Source of the DNA: Hydrogenophilales bacterium
Lineage (GTDB): Bacteria; Pseudomonadota; Gammaproteobacteria; Burkholderiales; Thiobacillaceae
Direction of reading: 5' to 3'
Assembly (NCBI GenBank): GCA_023258975.1
Contig: JAHFRD010000003.1
Coordinates: 215,965 to 279,964 of the forward strand
Length of the DNA: 64,000 nucleotides
Shown here in pieces: positions 15,769 through 25,447 of this stretch (positions within the stretch are counted from its first letter, which is position 1; every line of letters starts with the position of its first letter). The notes below the pieces were generated by a model that saw only the letters and a list, made by a program, of their open reading frames with translations, made no database searches and was not told the DNA's origin. The position numbers and the translations under genes are program-made.

Positions 15769-16518
15769 TCATCCGCGCCCGAACTCCAGCAGCTTGATCG
15801 GATATTTGGAGAGTATCTTCAGATAATTACTGCGCAGGCCGTTGGCGCGGCAGGCGCGCAGCACTTCCCGATTGAGCAACAAAGTGTTGCGCCACCCGCC
15901 TGTACTGATACCTCCAGTGCGCATCCTCACTAGCACCTCGGGCAGATAGCGGACGCGGATACCGGGTTGGGAAAAAACCCGCGCGATCCACTCGAAATCG
16001 CCGGCGATGCGGTAACTCGGATTGAACAGCCCGAAACGTCCGAACAGGCTTTGACGCACGAACAGAGAGGGGTGGGCGGGCATCCAGCCCCAGGCGATTC
16101 GGTCAGAGTGGAAGCGTGCCGACGAATAGCGCCGCACCACCCGCCCCGGCTCCTCCGGGGACACAAATGTGGCATCCGCATACACAGCATCCAGTACGTC
16201 CGATTCGAATGCCGCCGCAACCCGCGCGAGCACGCCGTCATTCGCATAGATATCGTCAGCATTCAGAAAAGCGACCACCTCACCGGAGGCTAAGGCAATG
16301 CCCTTGTTCATGGCATCGTATACACCGTGGTCGGGTTCGGACACGACATGCGCCAGATATGGGGCATATCGTTCTACAATCGCCAAGGAAGCATCCTTGG
16401 ATGCGCCGTCAATCACAATGTGCTCACGGTCTGTGTACGATTGAGCGCGAACCGATTTCAGGGTGTCCTCAATGGTTTTTTCTGCGTTGTAGGTCGCTGT
16501 GATAACCGATATTTTCAT
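15769..16518 (-). CDS. Family 2 glycosyltransferase
   Basis: 249 residues from MKISVITATYNAEKTI. A GT-A fold with VIDGASKDAS, EPDHGVYDAMNKGI and the metal-binding FLNADDIYAND (D-x-D type) in standard order. The WcaA/PglI-like subgroup commonly carries DHGVYDAMNKG. It transfers a sugar in the cytoplasm during assembly of a lipid-linked oligosaccharide. It is the first minus-strand gene of the left arm and is divergent from the GT4 gene. The 129-base gap between them must hold both promoters, though none is clear. Confidence 0.86.
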   Translation of the reverse strand: MKISVITATYNAEKTIEDTLKSVRAQSYTDREHIVIDGASKDASLAIVERYAPYLAHVVSEPDHGVYDAMNKGIALASGEVVAFLNADDIYANDGVLARVAAAFESDVLDAVYADATFVSPEEPGRVVRRYSSARFHSDRIAWGWMPAHPSLFVRQSLFGRFGLFNPSYRIAGDFEWIARVFSQPGIRVRYLPEVLVRMRTGGISTGGWRNTLLLNREVLRACRANGLRSNYLKILSKYPIKLLEFGRG

Positions 16519-16647
16519 GATTGAATCAGGAAGTTCTGGGCCGGCTGCCCAGGGCAATTGTCGCATAGCCCCAAGGTGATCTCCCAACCGCCAGGCAACC
16601 CGGCAGCCGCCGCCTCGTCATTGTCTGGCCTCAGGAAAAATTAACCG

Positions 16648-17745
16648 GTGAAAGTTGTATACGACCCACAAATATTTTCACTACAGGAATATGGGGGCAT
16701 ATCCCGCTACTTTTCGGAACTGGCATCGCGCCTGCACGACCTGGGTGAAACAGAGGTAGAGGTTTGTAGTCCTTGGTATGCGAACCACTATTTGTCGAAC
16801 ATCCCCCCAGCTTTATTGAATATCAGAACAGGCATCCCTGCCCGTCGATACCTCCGGTACACCCGCCACCTGTTCACGGCGGCAAACATGGCGCTGTTCT
16901 CCAGGCGAATGGCCGCCAAGTCCTTCGACATCGCCCACCATACCTATTATTGGCCGCTACCCGACACTCTCCCTGTACGCGCCAGGGTGACCACCATTCA
17001 CGACATGATTGACGACACCATCGTCCCCAATCGCAGAAAATCCAGCCTCAAACAACGATCCGTCCGCCAAGCGGACCATGTGATATGCGTTTCTGAACAT
17101 ACCCGTAAAGCACTGGTTGAACGCTACGACATCACACCGGAAAAAACATCCGTCATACATCTTGGCAAGCCGGCACCAACCACCGCCTCCTCAAAAACTC
17201 ACGAAGAGAACACAACCCCATACATCCTTTACGTTGGCGAACGAGGTGGATACAAGAATTTTCGCCGTCTTGTACTAGCCTACGCCTCGTCACCAAGAAT
17301 CAATCGGGATTTTCAGTTGGTGTGTTTCGGAGGCAAGCCGTTCTCGTCCGAGGAAAGGAACGCCTTCGCCACCCAAGGTCTCGCATTGAAGCAATTGCGC
17401 CAGATTTCGGGGGATGATGTCACCCTGCATGACCTCTATCGTAGCGCGAGTCTGTTCGTTTATCCCTCACTGTATGAGGGCTTCGGCTTGCCTCCGTTGG
17501 AAGCCATGTCTTTGGGTACCCCCGTTGCCTGTAGTGATTCCACTTCCATCCCGGAGGTTGTCGGGGGGGCGGGTGAGTACTTTGATCCCACTCGCACTGA
17601 CTCCATCGCACAAGCGCTGGAATCAGTGCTTTATTCGGCAACACGGCGGCAGGAACTCATCAATTTGGGGCGGAAGAGAGCCGAGCGTTTTAGTTGGGAC
17701 AGGTGTGCGCAAGAAACACTCGCCATATACAGGACACTGGTTTGA
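16648..17745 (+). CDS. Family 4 glycosyltransferase (GT-B)
   Basis: 365 residues from a GTG start (VKVVYDPQIF) preceded by AGGAAAA. The acceptor side has EYGGISRYFSEL. The C-terminal half carries ILYVGERGGYKNFRRLV and the GT4 donor site SLYEGFGLPPLEAMSLGTPV, with the E-x7-E motif. The base composition (more A/T in the first half) differs slightly from the flanking housekeeping genes. It most likely adds a hexose to the lipid-linked glycan, and donor and linkage are unknown. The radical SAM gene follows after 18 bases. Confidence 0.85.
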   Translation: MKVVYDPQIFSLQEYGGISRYFSELASRLHDLGETEVEVCSPWYANHYLSNIPPALLNIRTGIPARRYLRYTRHLFTAANMALFSRRMAAKSFDIAHHTYYWPLPDTLPVRARVTTIHDMIDDTIVPNRRKSSLKQRSVRQADHVICVSEHTRKALVERYDITPEKTSVIHLGKPAPTTASSKTHEENTTPYILYVGERGGYKNFRRLVLAYASSPRINRDFQLVCFGGKPFSSEERNAFATQGLALKQLRQISGDDVTLHDLYRSASLFVYPSLYEGFGLPPLEAMSLGTPVACSDSTSIPEVVGGAGEYFDPTRTDSIAQALESVLYSATRRQELINLGRKRAERFSWDRCAQETLAIYRTLV

Positions 17746-17763
17746 GCGGCATAGGACACAGAG

Positions 17764-18786
17764 ATGGATCCGAAAATAGAAAACAACCTGAAGACCACGG
17801 AACTGACTGCCATTGTCGGCAGGGAAAAATTCGACCGCCTGGCGGATGTGGTTGGCCGCGAGGAATGGAGCACGTACCGAAACAGCTACGAGGCGGCCGC
17901 CAATCTTGAGGTGGTCACGGACTACCCGTTACAGATCGATTTCGAGCTCAACGCCTCATGCAACCTCAAGTGCCCCATGTGTCCCATTTCGGCGGAATCG
18001 CCCAAGGGCAAGGGCAAAAAAACCTGGTTCCCGTTCGAGCTTTACCAGGAAATCGTCAGCGATGGCGTGAAGCGCGGCCTGCGCGCGGTCAAGCTCAACT
18101 ACGTCAACGAACCCCTGATACGCAAGGATCTTCCCGATTTCGTCCGATTCGCGCGCGAGGCTGGGGTGCTCGATGTCTATCTAAGTACCAATGGCCTGCT
18201 GCTGGACGATGCCGCCGCGCGCCTGCTGATCCAGGCCGGCCTGACACGTATTCAGGTTTCTCTGGATGCCCACACGACCAGGATTTATGACCAGGTCAGG
18301 CCCGGGGGGAATCTGGGCAAGACCTGCGAGAACGTGGAGCACATGATGGCGCTCAGACAGGAAATGGGCAGCGTCACGCCTCTGGTCCGAGTCAATTTTG
18401 TGCGCACCGAACTCAACGAGCATGAACTGGAACCCTTCACGGCCCATTGGCGAGAGCGGGTGGACATGATCGGCATCCAGGAGTACGTCAAACCACCCCA
18501 GGCCGCTGGCAATCTGGTCAGCCACACCACAGAACACAAGCGTCTGCGAGGTTTTCGCTGCTCGTTCCCCTTCAAACAACTGGTGGTCACCAATGAACGC
18601 AATATTCTCCCCTGCTGCACCTTCTGGGGAGAACATCTTGTCCTAGGCCGTTGCGAGGGAGCCGATTCCATCCTCACCGCCTGGAACAGCATGAAAATGC
18701 GGGAATTACGCCACATCCACACCCAAGGAGAATACTGGCGGATAGAAGCCTGCCGACAGTGTGTCGAAGGTGGTGTACTCGCCTGA
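17764..18786 (+). CDS. Radical SAM protein with SPASM-like C-terminal cysteines
   Basis: 340 residues. The 4Fe-4S/SAM motif is CNLKCPMC near residue 70, preceded by the strand IDFELNASC. The C-terminal half has further cysteines (FRCSFPFKQLVVTNER, LPCCTFWGEH, ACRQCVEGG), consistent with a SPASM or twitch domain holding auxiliary clusters. Such proteins occur in many surface-polysaccharide loci, and few have a known substrate. It ends 3 bases before the ABC transporter, so the two are probably co-translated. It would perform a radical-based modification in the cytosol, but the target cannot be deduced. Confidence 0.8.
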   Translation: MDPKIENNLKTTELTAIVGREKFDRLADVVGREEWSTYRNSYEAAANLEVVTDYPLQIDFELNASCNLKCPMCPISAESPKGKGKKTWFPFELYQEIVSDGVKRGLRAVKLNYVNEPLIRKDLPDFVRFAREAGVLDVYLSTNGLLLDDAAARLLIQAGLTRIQVSLDAHTTRIYDQVRPGGNLGKTCENVEHMMALRQEMGSVTPLVRVNFVRTELNEHELEPFTAHWRERVDMIGIQEYVKPPQAAGNLVSHTTEHKRLRGFRCSFPFKQLVVTNERNILPCCTFWGEHLVLGRCEGADSILTAWNSMKMRELRHIHTQGEYWRIEACRQCVEGGVLA

Positions 18787-18789
18787 TCC

Positions 18790-20553
18790 ATGACGGCTTC
18801 TCTCCCACAAATCCTGCACCAGCTGGGTGAATTGCTCGCACCACGGGATAAACTGGTTCTTGCCGCGCTGCTGCTGATGTCGGTTATTTTTGCCGGTGTC
18901 GAAACAGCCAGCATCTCCTTGGTCATGCCATTCATCTCGCTGGCCACGGATCCAGCAGCGGCGCTCGAACAAGCGAGCTATGCGAGGATCTACCACTTCC
19001 TCGGCTTCAATTCCACACACCGATTCGTGATCGCCGTAGGGGGCGTTCTGATCGTGTTCTACCTGCTGCGCGCGGCCTACACACTGGTCTATACCTATGC
19101 CCTGAACCGATTCACCTGGGACCGCTACCATGACTTGGCGACTCGACTGGTCTCCACCTACCTCGCGCTTCCCTATCGGGAATTCACCCAACAGAACTCC
19201 TCACAACTCGAAAAGAGCATCATCACCGAGGCGGCTTACTTGGCCCAGCTGATCGTATCCACCTTGCGCTTCATCGCCGAAGCAGCGGTCGCGGTGCTGC
19301 TCTACACCGTGCTGCTATTCGTCAATCTCCAGGTCACACTGGTCGTCAGCATCCTACTGACCGTGAAGATCGGCGCCCTGACCTATCTCATCAAACGCAT
19401 CACGACACGGCAGGGCGTGTTGCGTGAACAATACCAATCCCGCTTCTACCATCTGCTCAACGATGCTTTCGGCAACTTCAAGCTGGTGAAACTTCTGTCC
19501 ACTGAAAAACAGATTGTGCGGCAGGTATCCCAAGCGGCCTCCGGTTACTGCCGTTCCAACATCGTCAACACCACCGTCAGCCAACTCCCTCCGACCGTCC
19601 TGGAGACGGTGGGATTATCTTTGCTGGTGGGTATCGTGCTCTATACCCTGCTCACCAGCATGGATGGACACCAGATCATCCCTGTCATCTCCATGTACGC
19701 ACTGGCCCTGTACCGGATGATGCCCGCAGCCCATCGCATGCTCTATTACTACAACAACATGCTGTATTACCGGCGTTCACTGGAAATCGTGCACAAGGAA
19801 TTGACCAGATCACCCCCCGCCGACGGAGATGACCCAGTCCAATTCACCCGACAGGTGGCCCTGGAAAATGTCAGTTTTAATTATCCCGGGCGCGGGAGTG
19901 TGTTCGAGGGAGTGAGTCTGGCCATCCGCAAGAATGAAAAGATCGCCATCATCGGCCCCTCCGGCAGCGGCAAATCCACCCTGCTCGACCTACTGATCGG
20001 TATCCATACCCCGGATCAGGGCAAGGTGCTGGTAGACGATGTCGCACTCACCGCCAGTAACGTCCGAGCTTGGCGCCGCGCAATCGGCTACATCCCGCAA
20101 AATATTTACCTGTTCGACGGCAGCGTGGCCGAGAACGTGGCCTTCGGCAAAACCTACGATGAAGAGCGCATCAATCTGGCCCTGAAACAGGCCAGAATTT
20201 ACGACTTCCTCCAGCTCCATGAAGGAATACATACCCAGGTGGGTGAAGGCGGCGTGAAATTTTCTGGGGGGCAAAAGCAGCGCATCGGCATCGCACGGGC
20301 CTTGTATGGCGACCCCGGGATACTCGTGCTGGATGAGGCCACCTCGGCCCTAGATCCTGAGACAGAGGCACAAATCATGTCGGAGATACATGATCTGGTA
20401 CGGGATCGCACCTTGATCGTCGTCGCCCACCGAGCCTTATCCACGCAATATTTCGATCATATCTACCGGGTCGAGGGCGGGCAGCTTTGCACCGTCACGG
20501 AACCATCAACTGCGGAGTTCCGCGCAACCTCTCCCGCCGCTCACCTCGACTAG
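18790..20553 (+). CDS. Fused ABC exporter (PglK/MsbA-type flippase candidate)
   Basis: 587 residues: an N-terminal six-helix exporter domain (to about 330), then a nucleotide-binding domain with Walker A GPSGSGKST near 389, signature KFSGGQKQRIGIARAL, Walker B ILVLDEATSALD near 511 and the switch His in VVAHRALS. The half-transporter layout fits lipid-linked oligosaccharide flippases such as PglK and lipid exporters such as MsbA. No Wzx flippase was seen in the window, so this is the best candidate to move the lipid-linked glycan across the inner membrane. Confidence 0.85.
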   Translation: MTASLPQILHQLGELLAPRDKLVLAALLLMSVIFAGVETASISLVMPFISLATDPAAALEQASYARIYHFLGFNSTHRFVIAVGGVLIVFYLLRAAYTLVYTYALNRFTWDRYHDLATRLVSTYLALPYREFTQQNSSQLEKSIITEAAYLAQLIVSTLRFIAEAAVAVLLYTVLLFVNLQVTLVVSILLTVKIGALTYLIKRITTRQGVLREQYQSRFYHLLNDAFGNFKLVKLLSTEKQIVRQVSQAASGYCRSNIVNTTVSQLPPTVLETVGLSLLVGIVLYTLLTSMDGHQIIPVISMYALALYRMMPAAHRMLYYYNNMLYYRRSLEIVHKELTRSPPADGDDPVQFTRQVALENVSFNYPGRGSVFEGVSLAIRKNEKIAIIGPSGSGKSTLLDLLIGIHTPDQGKVLVDDVALTASNVRAWRRAIGYIPQNIYLFDGSVAENVAFGKTYDEERINLALKQARIYDFLQLHEGIHTQVGEGGVKFSGGQKQRIGIARALYGDPGILVLDEATSALDPETEAQIMSEIHDLVRDRTLIVVAHRALSTQYFDHIYRVEGGQLCTVTEPSTAEFRATSPAAHLD

Positions 20554-20594
20554 AGCAAGTTATCCATCTAGTAGCGCCAACCACGAGACATTTC

Positions 20595-22688
20595 ATGACA
20601 GACATGCCTATCTGGCTCTGCGATCTTACGTATACCCAACAGACGGTGGCTGCGGACACCATGCCCATGGCCATCGGCTGCATCGCCGAATACACAGAGA
20701 AACGGCTGCGCCTGGGCGCCCCCATCGAGTTGTTCAAGTACCCCGAAGACCTCATTAAGGCGCTGGAATCCGGCCCTCCGCCACAGATACTGGGCTTCAG
20801 CAACTACTGCTGGAACCTGAGCCTGGGCAGCGACATGGCCCGAGCGGTCAAGGAAGCCGCCCCTCACACCGTCATCGTTTTCGGGGGGCCGAACTACCCC
20901 CTCCCGGACGAAGAACGGGTGACATTCCTGCGCGAACACCCGGAAATCGACTTCTACCTCGCCGGCGAAGGCGAGGCCGCCTTCGCTGATCTGGTCGAGG
21001 CACTCAGAGCCCATCACTTCGATCCTGAATCGGTCAAACAACTGGCGCTGCCATCCATTCATTGCCTTGATGCGGATGGAAACGGTGTATTCCCGGCCAA
21101 ACGGGACCGCCTGGTCGAACTGGATGAAATCCCCTCGCCCTACACCAGCGGCCGCCTGGACAAGTTTTTCGACGGCAAATTGATGCCCCTGCTCCAGACC
21201 AACCGAGGCTGCCCCTTCAGTTGCACCTTCTGCGTGGAAGGGGATAGCTATTACTCCAAGATTCGCAAGTACTCCACTGAACGAATCCATGCCGACGTGG
21301 AATACATCGGAAGGCACATGCACGCCATCCGTAGCGACCGTTCCCGTAATGACCTGTTCATCGCCGACTCCAACTTCGGCATGTACGCGGGCGACATCGA
21401 CACCTGCCATGCCTTGCGAAAAACACGGGAAGATTATCAATGGCCCGAATACATCAATGTCGCAACCGGCAAGAACAGCAAGGAACGCGTCATTGAGGCG
21501 GCGGAACTCCTAGACGGCGCCTTGCGCCTGTCGGGCTCCGTGCAGAGTCTGGATGCCACTGTACTGACCAACATCCGCCGCAAGAACATTTCCGTCGAGC
21601 AACTGGTCGAGCTTGGCCTCCACGCCAACAGAATCGGGGTCAACTCCTATAGCGAGATCATTCTGGGTCTGCCCGGCGATAGCAAAATCGCGCACTACGA
21701 CACCATTCGCCAAGTCATCGATGCAGGTTTCAATTTCGTTCTGCCCTGGCAATTGATGCTGATAAACGGCTCGGAACTCGCCACGCAAAGCCACAAGCAG
21801 TTGTACCAGATGGATGTCCGCTATCGAATTCTGCCCCGCTGTTTCGGCAGCTACCCTCTTTTTGGCAAGACCATCAACAGCGCCGAGATCGAAGAGATCT
21901 GCGTGGCCAATGCCACCCTACCGTTCGAGGATTACCTGGAATGCCGGCGCCTGAACCTGTTCGTCGCCATTTTCTACAACGACAGCATTTTCTCAGGCCT
22001 GTTGAAGCTGTTTCGCCTGCTCGACATCTCCATCTTCGACTGGATACTCGCGGTCATGGAAAGCAGTCGTTTGACCAGCCTGGATGCCGTGGTCACGGAA
22101 TTCCTCCACGCAACCCGGGACGAACTATGGTCGTCGCGCGCCGAACTGGAGGCATTCTGTCGCGACACCGAGGCCATCCAGCGCTACGTACGGGGAGAAC
22201 TGGGGCGCAATAATCTGTATTACTTCCGCACCCTTGCGATCACCCAGCAGATCGATTCATTAAAGGATCTGGCCTTGCATGCGGCCCTGCCCATGCTGAG
22301 GGATACCGGTCATGATAACGCCGAATTGCGGCGCTTCGTGGAGGAATTGCTGGAATACCACGCACTGCGCATCCGTGATGTATTCACAGAGCCGGATCGT
22401 GCCCTGACCGGAGAATTCAATTACGACCTGCTCCGATTCGACAAGGATAGTAGTGTCACCTCCTACACCAGTGTGCGCGCCGACAACCCGCGCACATATC
22501 GTTTCACCCTGGACGATGGCCAACGTGACCTGATCCGGCGCAATCTGATCGTGCATGGCAGCGACTCGGTGGGTATCGCCCGCATTCTCTCGCGGGTGTT
22601 TGTGAAGAAACTCTACCGTCAGGTTGATGAGACCGGAGAAATCGACTCATATCCCCCATCTCTTTCCTCCCCGCACGAGCTGGCATAA
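20595..22688 (+). CDS. B12-binding-type radical SAM protein
   Basis: 697 residues. An N-terminal Rossmann-like cobalamin-binding domain (about 1-160, with ILGFSNYCWN, VFGGPNYPLPDEER and DFYLAGEGEAAF) precedes a radical SAM core with CPFSCTFC near residue 212. A C-terminal region of about 220 residues (from roughly 470) has no motif I know. B12-radical SAM enzymes often methylate or rearrange unreactive carbons. The start at 20595 gives the domain a normal beginning and lies 41 bases after the ABC gene. With the SPASM protein and the ABC exporter it forms a compact three-gene run. Confidence 0.8.
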   Translation: MTDMPIWLCDLTYTQQTVAADTMPMAIGCIAEYTEKRLRLGAPIELFKYPEDLIKALESGPPPQILGFSNYCWNLSLGSDMARAVKEAAPHTVIVFGGPNYPLPDEERVTFLREHPEIDFYLAGEGEAAFADLVEALRAHHFDPESVKQLALPSIHCLDADGNGVFPAKRDRLVELDEIPSPYTSGRLDKFFDGKLMPLLQTNRGCPFSCTFCVEGDSYYSKIRKYSTERIHADVEYIGRHMHAIRSDRSRNDLFIADSNFGMYAGDIDTCHALRKTREDYQWPEYINVATGKNSKERVIEAAELLDGALRLSGSVQSLDATVLTNIRRKNISVEQLVELGLHANRIGVNSYSEIILGLPGDSKIAHYDTIRQVIDAGFNFVLPWQLMLINGSELATQSHKQLYQMDVRYRILPRCFGSYPLFGKTINSAEIEEICVANATLPFEDYLECRRLNLFVAIFYNDSIFSGLLKLFRLLDISIFDWILAVMESSRLTSLDAVVTEFLHATRDELWSSRAELEAFCRDTEAIQRYVRGELGRNNLYYFRTLAITQQIDSLKDLALHAALPMLRDTGHDNAELRRFVEELLEYHALRIRDVFTEPDRALTGEFNYDLLRFDKDSSVTSYTSVRADNPRTYRFTLDDGQRDLIRRNLIVHGSDSVGIARILSRVFVKKLYRQVDETGEIDSYPPSLSSPHELA

Positions 22689-22694
22689 CGACAA

Positions 22695-23663
22695 TTATTG
22701 CCCCGCAACCCTCGGATGAATCCCTCCATCATCAACAAGCCGACAAGAACCAAAAGGAAACACATTACAGTCGAAGCGCGGCAATGCCTGTCGTCTATTC
22801 TCCAGATCGTTTTTTTCTATATCTCTTGGTTCCACATTGAATGAGAATAAACAGGAGTACCTCTCAAGCAGACGCTCCGTCTGAGCAGTGAATGAATGAA
22901 AACCGCCGTAAGGATAGCAGAACGTCCTCGGGGAATTTACTCCTGTGATTGACTCAATCATCTCAAACGAAGATGCAATTTCTTTCTCCTGATCTTCCAC
23001 CATCAATTTACTCATGACCGGGTGATTTACCGTATGACTGCCCAGCAGCATTCCATGCTGGGCCATATAGGAAATCTCTGTTTTTGTCATATAGAAATCC
23101 TGCGCCATACCCCTCTCGTCCGGATAGAATGTAGACATTAGTCTATCGATAACAAGCCGCCTGTACTTGTAGTCAATAAAATAATTTAGCACCCTCTTAA
23201 CATAGTTTGTAGTTGCGCCGTTATTCTGCCTCCTGTAGGTTTCGACTTGAAACTCTTCAATGAGCGCATGCGATAACATGTCGTTGTCAATAATCTCATC
23301 TATTGCATCGGCAATCGCATCACCACCATGCGCCCCTATAAGAAGATGTACACGATGAACGTCGATTAGTGTTCCGGTGACAAACGGAGATGTTGGTATA
23401 TAAAAAATCCCCCATAAGCCACGTCTCAACAACTCGGGAAATACATAACGATAGTGATCCTTGAAACCATCATCAAAGGTCAAGACCACACCATTTACTG
23501 GTTTGGCCGATGATATTGACTCCATAAATTCCTCCTTGGTAACAAATCCAAGTTCGGCCTTAAAGTAGTCAAGTTGCATCGCAAAATCATCTATGTGCAG
23601 ATGGCGGAAATATGGAAGCCCTGGATCATCTGGCCTAACGTAGTGATACATGATCGCCTTCAT
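22695..23663 (-). CDS. Polysaccharide deacetylase family protein
   Basis: 322 residues from MKAIMYHYVRP. The NodB-homology motifs are present: VVLTFDDGFKDHY (catalytic Asp and metal Asp), GSHTVNHPVMSKL (metal His pair) and FCYPYGGFHSFT. It probably removes an acyl group from a sugar of the surface glycan or its precursor. The ATG overlaps the stop of the formyltransferase by four bases (ATGA), so the two are coupled. The gene is visibly richer in A/T than its neighbours, which suggests separate acquisition. Confidence 0.82.
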   Translation of the reverse strand: MKAIMYHYVRPDDPGLPYFRHLHIDDFAMQLDYFKAELGFVTKEEFMESISSAKPVNGVVLTFDDGFKDHYRYVFPELLRRGLWGIFYIPTSPFVTGTLIDVHRVHLLIGAHGGDAIADAIDEIIDNDMLSHALIEEFQVETYRRQNNGATTNYVKRVLNYFIDYKYRRLVIDRLMSTFYPDERGMAQDFYMTKTEISYMAQHGMLLGSHTVNHPVMSKLMVEDQEKEIASSFEMIESITGVNSPRTFCYPYGGFHSFTAQTERLLERYSCLFSFNVEPRDIEKNDLENRRQALPRFDCNVFPFGSCRLVDDGGIHPRVAGQ

Positions 23664-24490
23664 CGCTGCCCCATCTCCAGAGCGGGATTGCTGCATATCG
23701 GAACCTTCTCGCACCTACTCGCCTCTTCGTTCAAATAGGTATCGATGAGGCCGGCCTCGAAGTTTCTATAGAGAGCAGCCACGGATTCCTCGGTGTAGTC
23801 TTTCCTCTTGTACACCCTCTCGTGAACTGGTCTAGGCAGGGGCGGCATTCTCTCAAGATTATCAAAGTTAATAATGATACTTCTGCACAACCGGCTCATT
23901 TCGACGATGAGGCGATTTCCAATCTGAGACGGCGTATCTCCCCATGAATAGTTGGCGCGAACCTGATGAATTATTTCCCCGGTATCTATTCCAGAATCAA
24001 TATACATGAAAGTCGCGCCCACATATTCTGGCTCGCCATTCACCAGCGGCCAATAGTTCGTTCCACTGCCCCGATAGTAAGGAGACAGCCCCAAGTGCAC
24101 ATTGAGGAAACGCCCTCGAAAGGCACTAAGCAGTGGCTCCCTGATGATTGAACAGCCATAGGCGATCAATAAATCCGGGTTAGAATCAATAATAGTCTGT
24201 GCATATGCCCGATTGTTGACTTCCCCCTTAGGCAAAAAAACAGGATGCGAATTATCGGCAGTATTATCAACAAAAAGCCCGAAAAAATCATTTTCAGACC
24301 GCTCTCTAGCCAAAAGATGCTTTGACCTCACATCATTGGCTAGCCCATTTTTCGCAACAAAATTACCAAGGCTTTTTTCCAATCCTTCACAGTACGAATT
24401 AATAACATGAACTCCATTGGATAAGGCCGTGTACTTGCGAAAGAACACATGCCGCAACTCCGATCCGGTCAAGATGACGATTCTTTTCAA
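23660..24490 (-). CDS. Formyltransferase-family protein (sugar N-formyltransferase candidate)
   Basis: 276 residues. The core LNVHLGLSPYYRGSGTNYWP with IDSGIDTGEIIHQ is the formyltransferase N-terminal fold shared by methionyl-tRNA formyltransferase, ArnA and the sugar N-formyltransferases. The Asn and His of NVHLG and the Asp of IDSGIDTG are the expected catalytic residues. It lacks the C-terminal tRNA-binding domain of Fmt, so a nucleotide-sugar or glycan amine is the likelier substrate, with N10-formyltetrahydrofolate as donor. It is A/T-rich like its partner, and coupling to a deacetylase would let a freed amine be formylated. Confidence 0.78.
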   Translation of the reverse strand: MKRIVILTGSELRHVFFRKYTALSNGVHVINSYCEGLEKSLGNFVAKNGLANDVRSKHLLARERSENDFFGLFVDNTADNSHPVFLPKGEVNNRAYAQTIIDSNPDLLIAYGCSIIREPLLSAFRGRFLNVHLGLSPYYRGSGTNYWPLVNGEPEYVGATFMYIDSGIDTGEIIHQVRANYSWGDTPSQIGNRLIVEMSRLCRSIIINFDNLERMPPLPRPVHERVYKRKDYTEESVAALYRNFEAGLIDTYLNEEASRCEKVPICSNPALEMGQR

Positions 24491-24525
24491 AATAAACTCC
24501 TTGACAGTTATAGGAAATGGGACAT

Positions 24526-25341
24526 TCAGATATCCTCCGTATCCAAGCTTGACAGGGTTGGCACTGAGAGTCGTCTGCGCTGTACAGCAAAATCCTGTTG
24601 TGTCCGGGAATGAAGCAATGCACGAGCAAAGGGAAATGCCAACACACCTCCTCGCGAAGAAAGCAGTCGAAACAAGAAAGGGGGGACGGCCTTCTTGGTA
24701 AATAGATGAAGATCACCTCCGTGGACATAGCGCATCCCCAGGCTATCGGCCAGATAGGAAAGAGTCCTGCGCTGATAAAAACAAATGTGCTGACCACTTT
24801 CAAAAGCGTAGTAATACCAGTTCCGGGGCGGCGCATCTCCCTCAAACAGGGTGGTGCTGAACAGCAGGCTGTCGCATCCGGTTTCCGCGATGACCGAGGC
24901 CACGAAATCCCGCGGCGATGGCACGTGTTCCAGTACCTCAAAGGCCGTGACCAGAGCGTACTCCTGCCCCGGTTCACACTCGAATCCTTTGGCCAGCAGA
25001 TTGGCGCAGTACTTGTCCTGCCAATGGAAATCAAGGCCGATATCCCGCATCAGGCGCGTAAATACCCCATATCCGCCCGCGAAATCGAGATAGCGGGCGG
25101 CGCGAGGGAAGAGAAAGGAGAGAATGCCGGTTACGCGCAGGGCATTGAGCAGGTTGCGCCGCATCACCCCGGTGTCGATCTGGGCGATGGGGTGCCGGTA
25201 TGCCTCATCCAGCCAGTCAGGCTGATGGGCGAACAGCAAGCCACAGTGCTGACACAGGCAATAGTTTGCCTCCCGGTCGCCAAGCACATTGGCGGAAAAG
25301 ACCGTTCCGGCCTCGTTAGCGCACAGCGGGCAAACAGACAT
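24526..25341 (-). CDS. Class I SAM-dependent methyltransferase with N-terminal zinc-type cysteines
   Basis: 271 residues. The N-terminus CPLCANEAGTVF with CLCQHCGLLF forms two CxxC pairs, as seen in sugar methyltransferases of the TylF/NovU-like C-methyltransferase group. The SAM-binding region YLDFAGGYGVFTRLMRDIG and the motif AFEVLEHVPSPRDF follow. The remaining residues hold a His-rich segment (FESGQHICFYQRRTL) typical of this set. It probably methylates a sugar or nucleotide-sugar in the glycan pathway. It is divergent from the GT-B-like gene at 25448. Confidence 0.78.
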   Translation of the reverse strand: MSVCPLCANEAGTVFSANVLGDREANYCLCQHCGLLFAHQPDWLDEAYRHPIAQIDTGVMRRNLLNALRVTGILSFLFPRAARYLDFAGGYGVFTRLMRDIGLDFHWQDKYCANLLAKGFECEPGQEYALVTAFEVLEHVPSPRDFVASVIAETGCDSLLFSTTLFEGDAPPRNWYYYAFESGQHICFYQRRTLSYLADSLGMRYVHGGDLHLFTKKAVPPFLFRLLSSRGGVLAFPFARALLHSRTQQDFAVQRRRLSVPTLSSLDTEDI

Positions 25342-25447
25342 CCCATCCTCGATTCAAACGATTCATTACATTGACCCTATCAGGGGGGAAAGGCGAAAAT
25401 CGGCAGTCAACCGAATGATTCCAATTGGGCAGGACCGGCTTCCAGGC

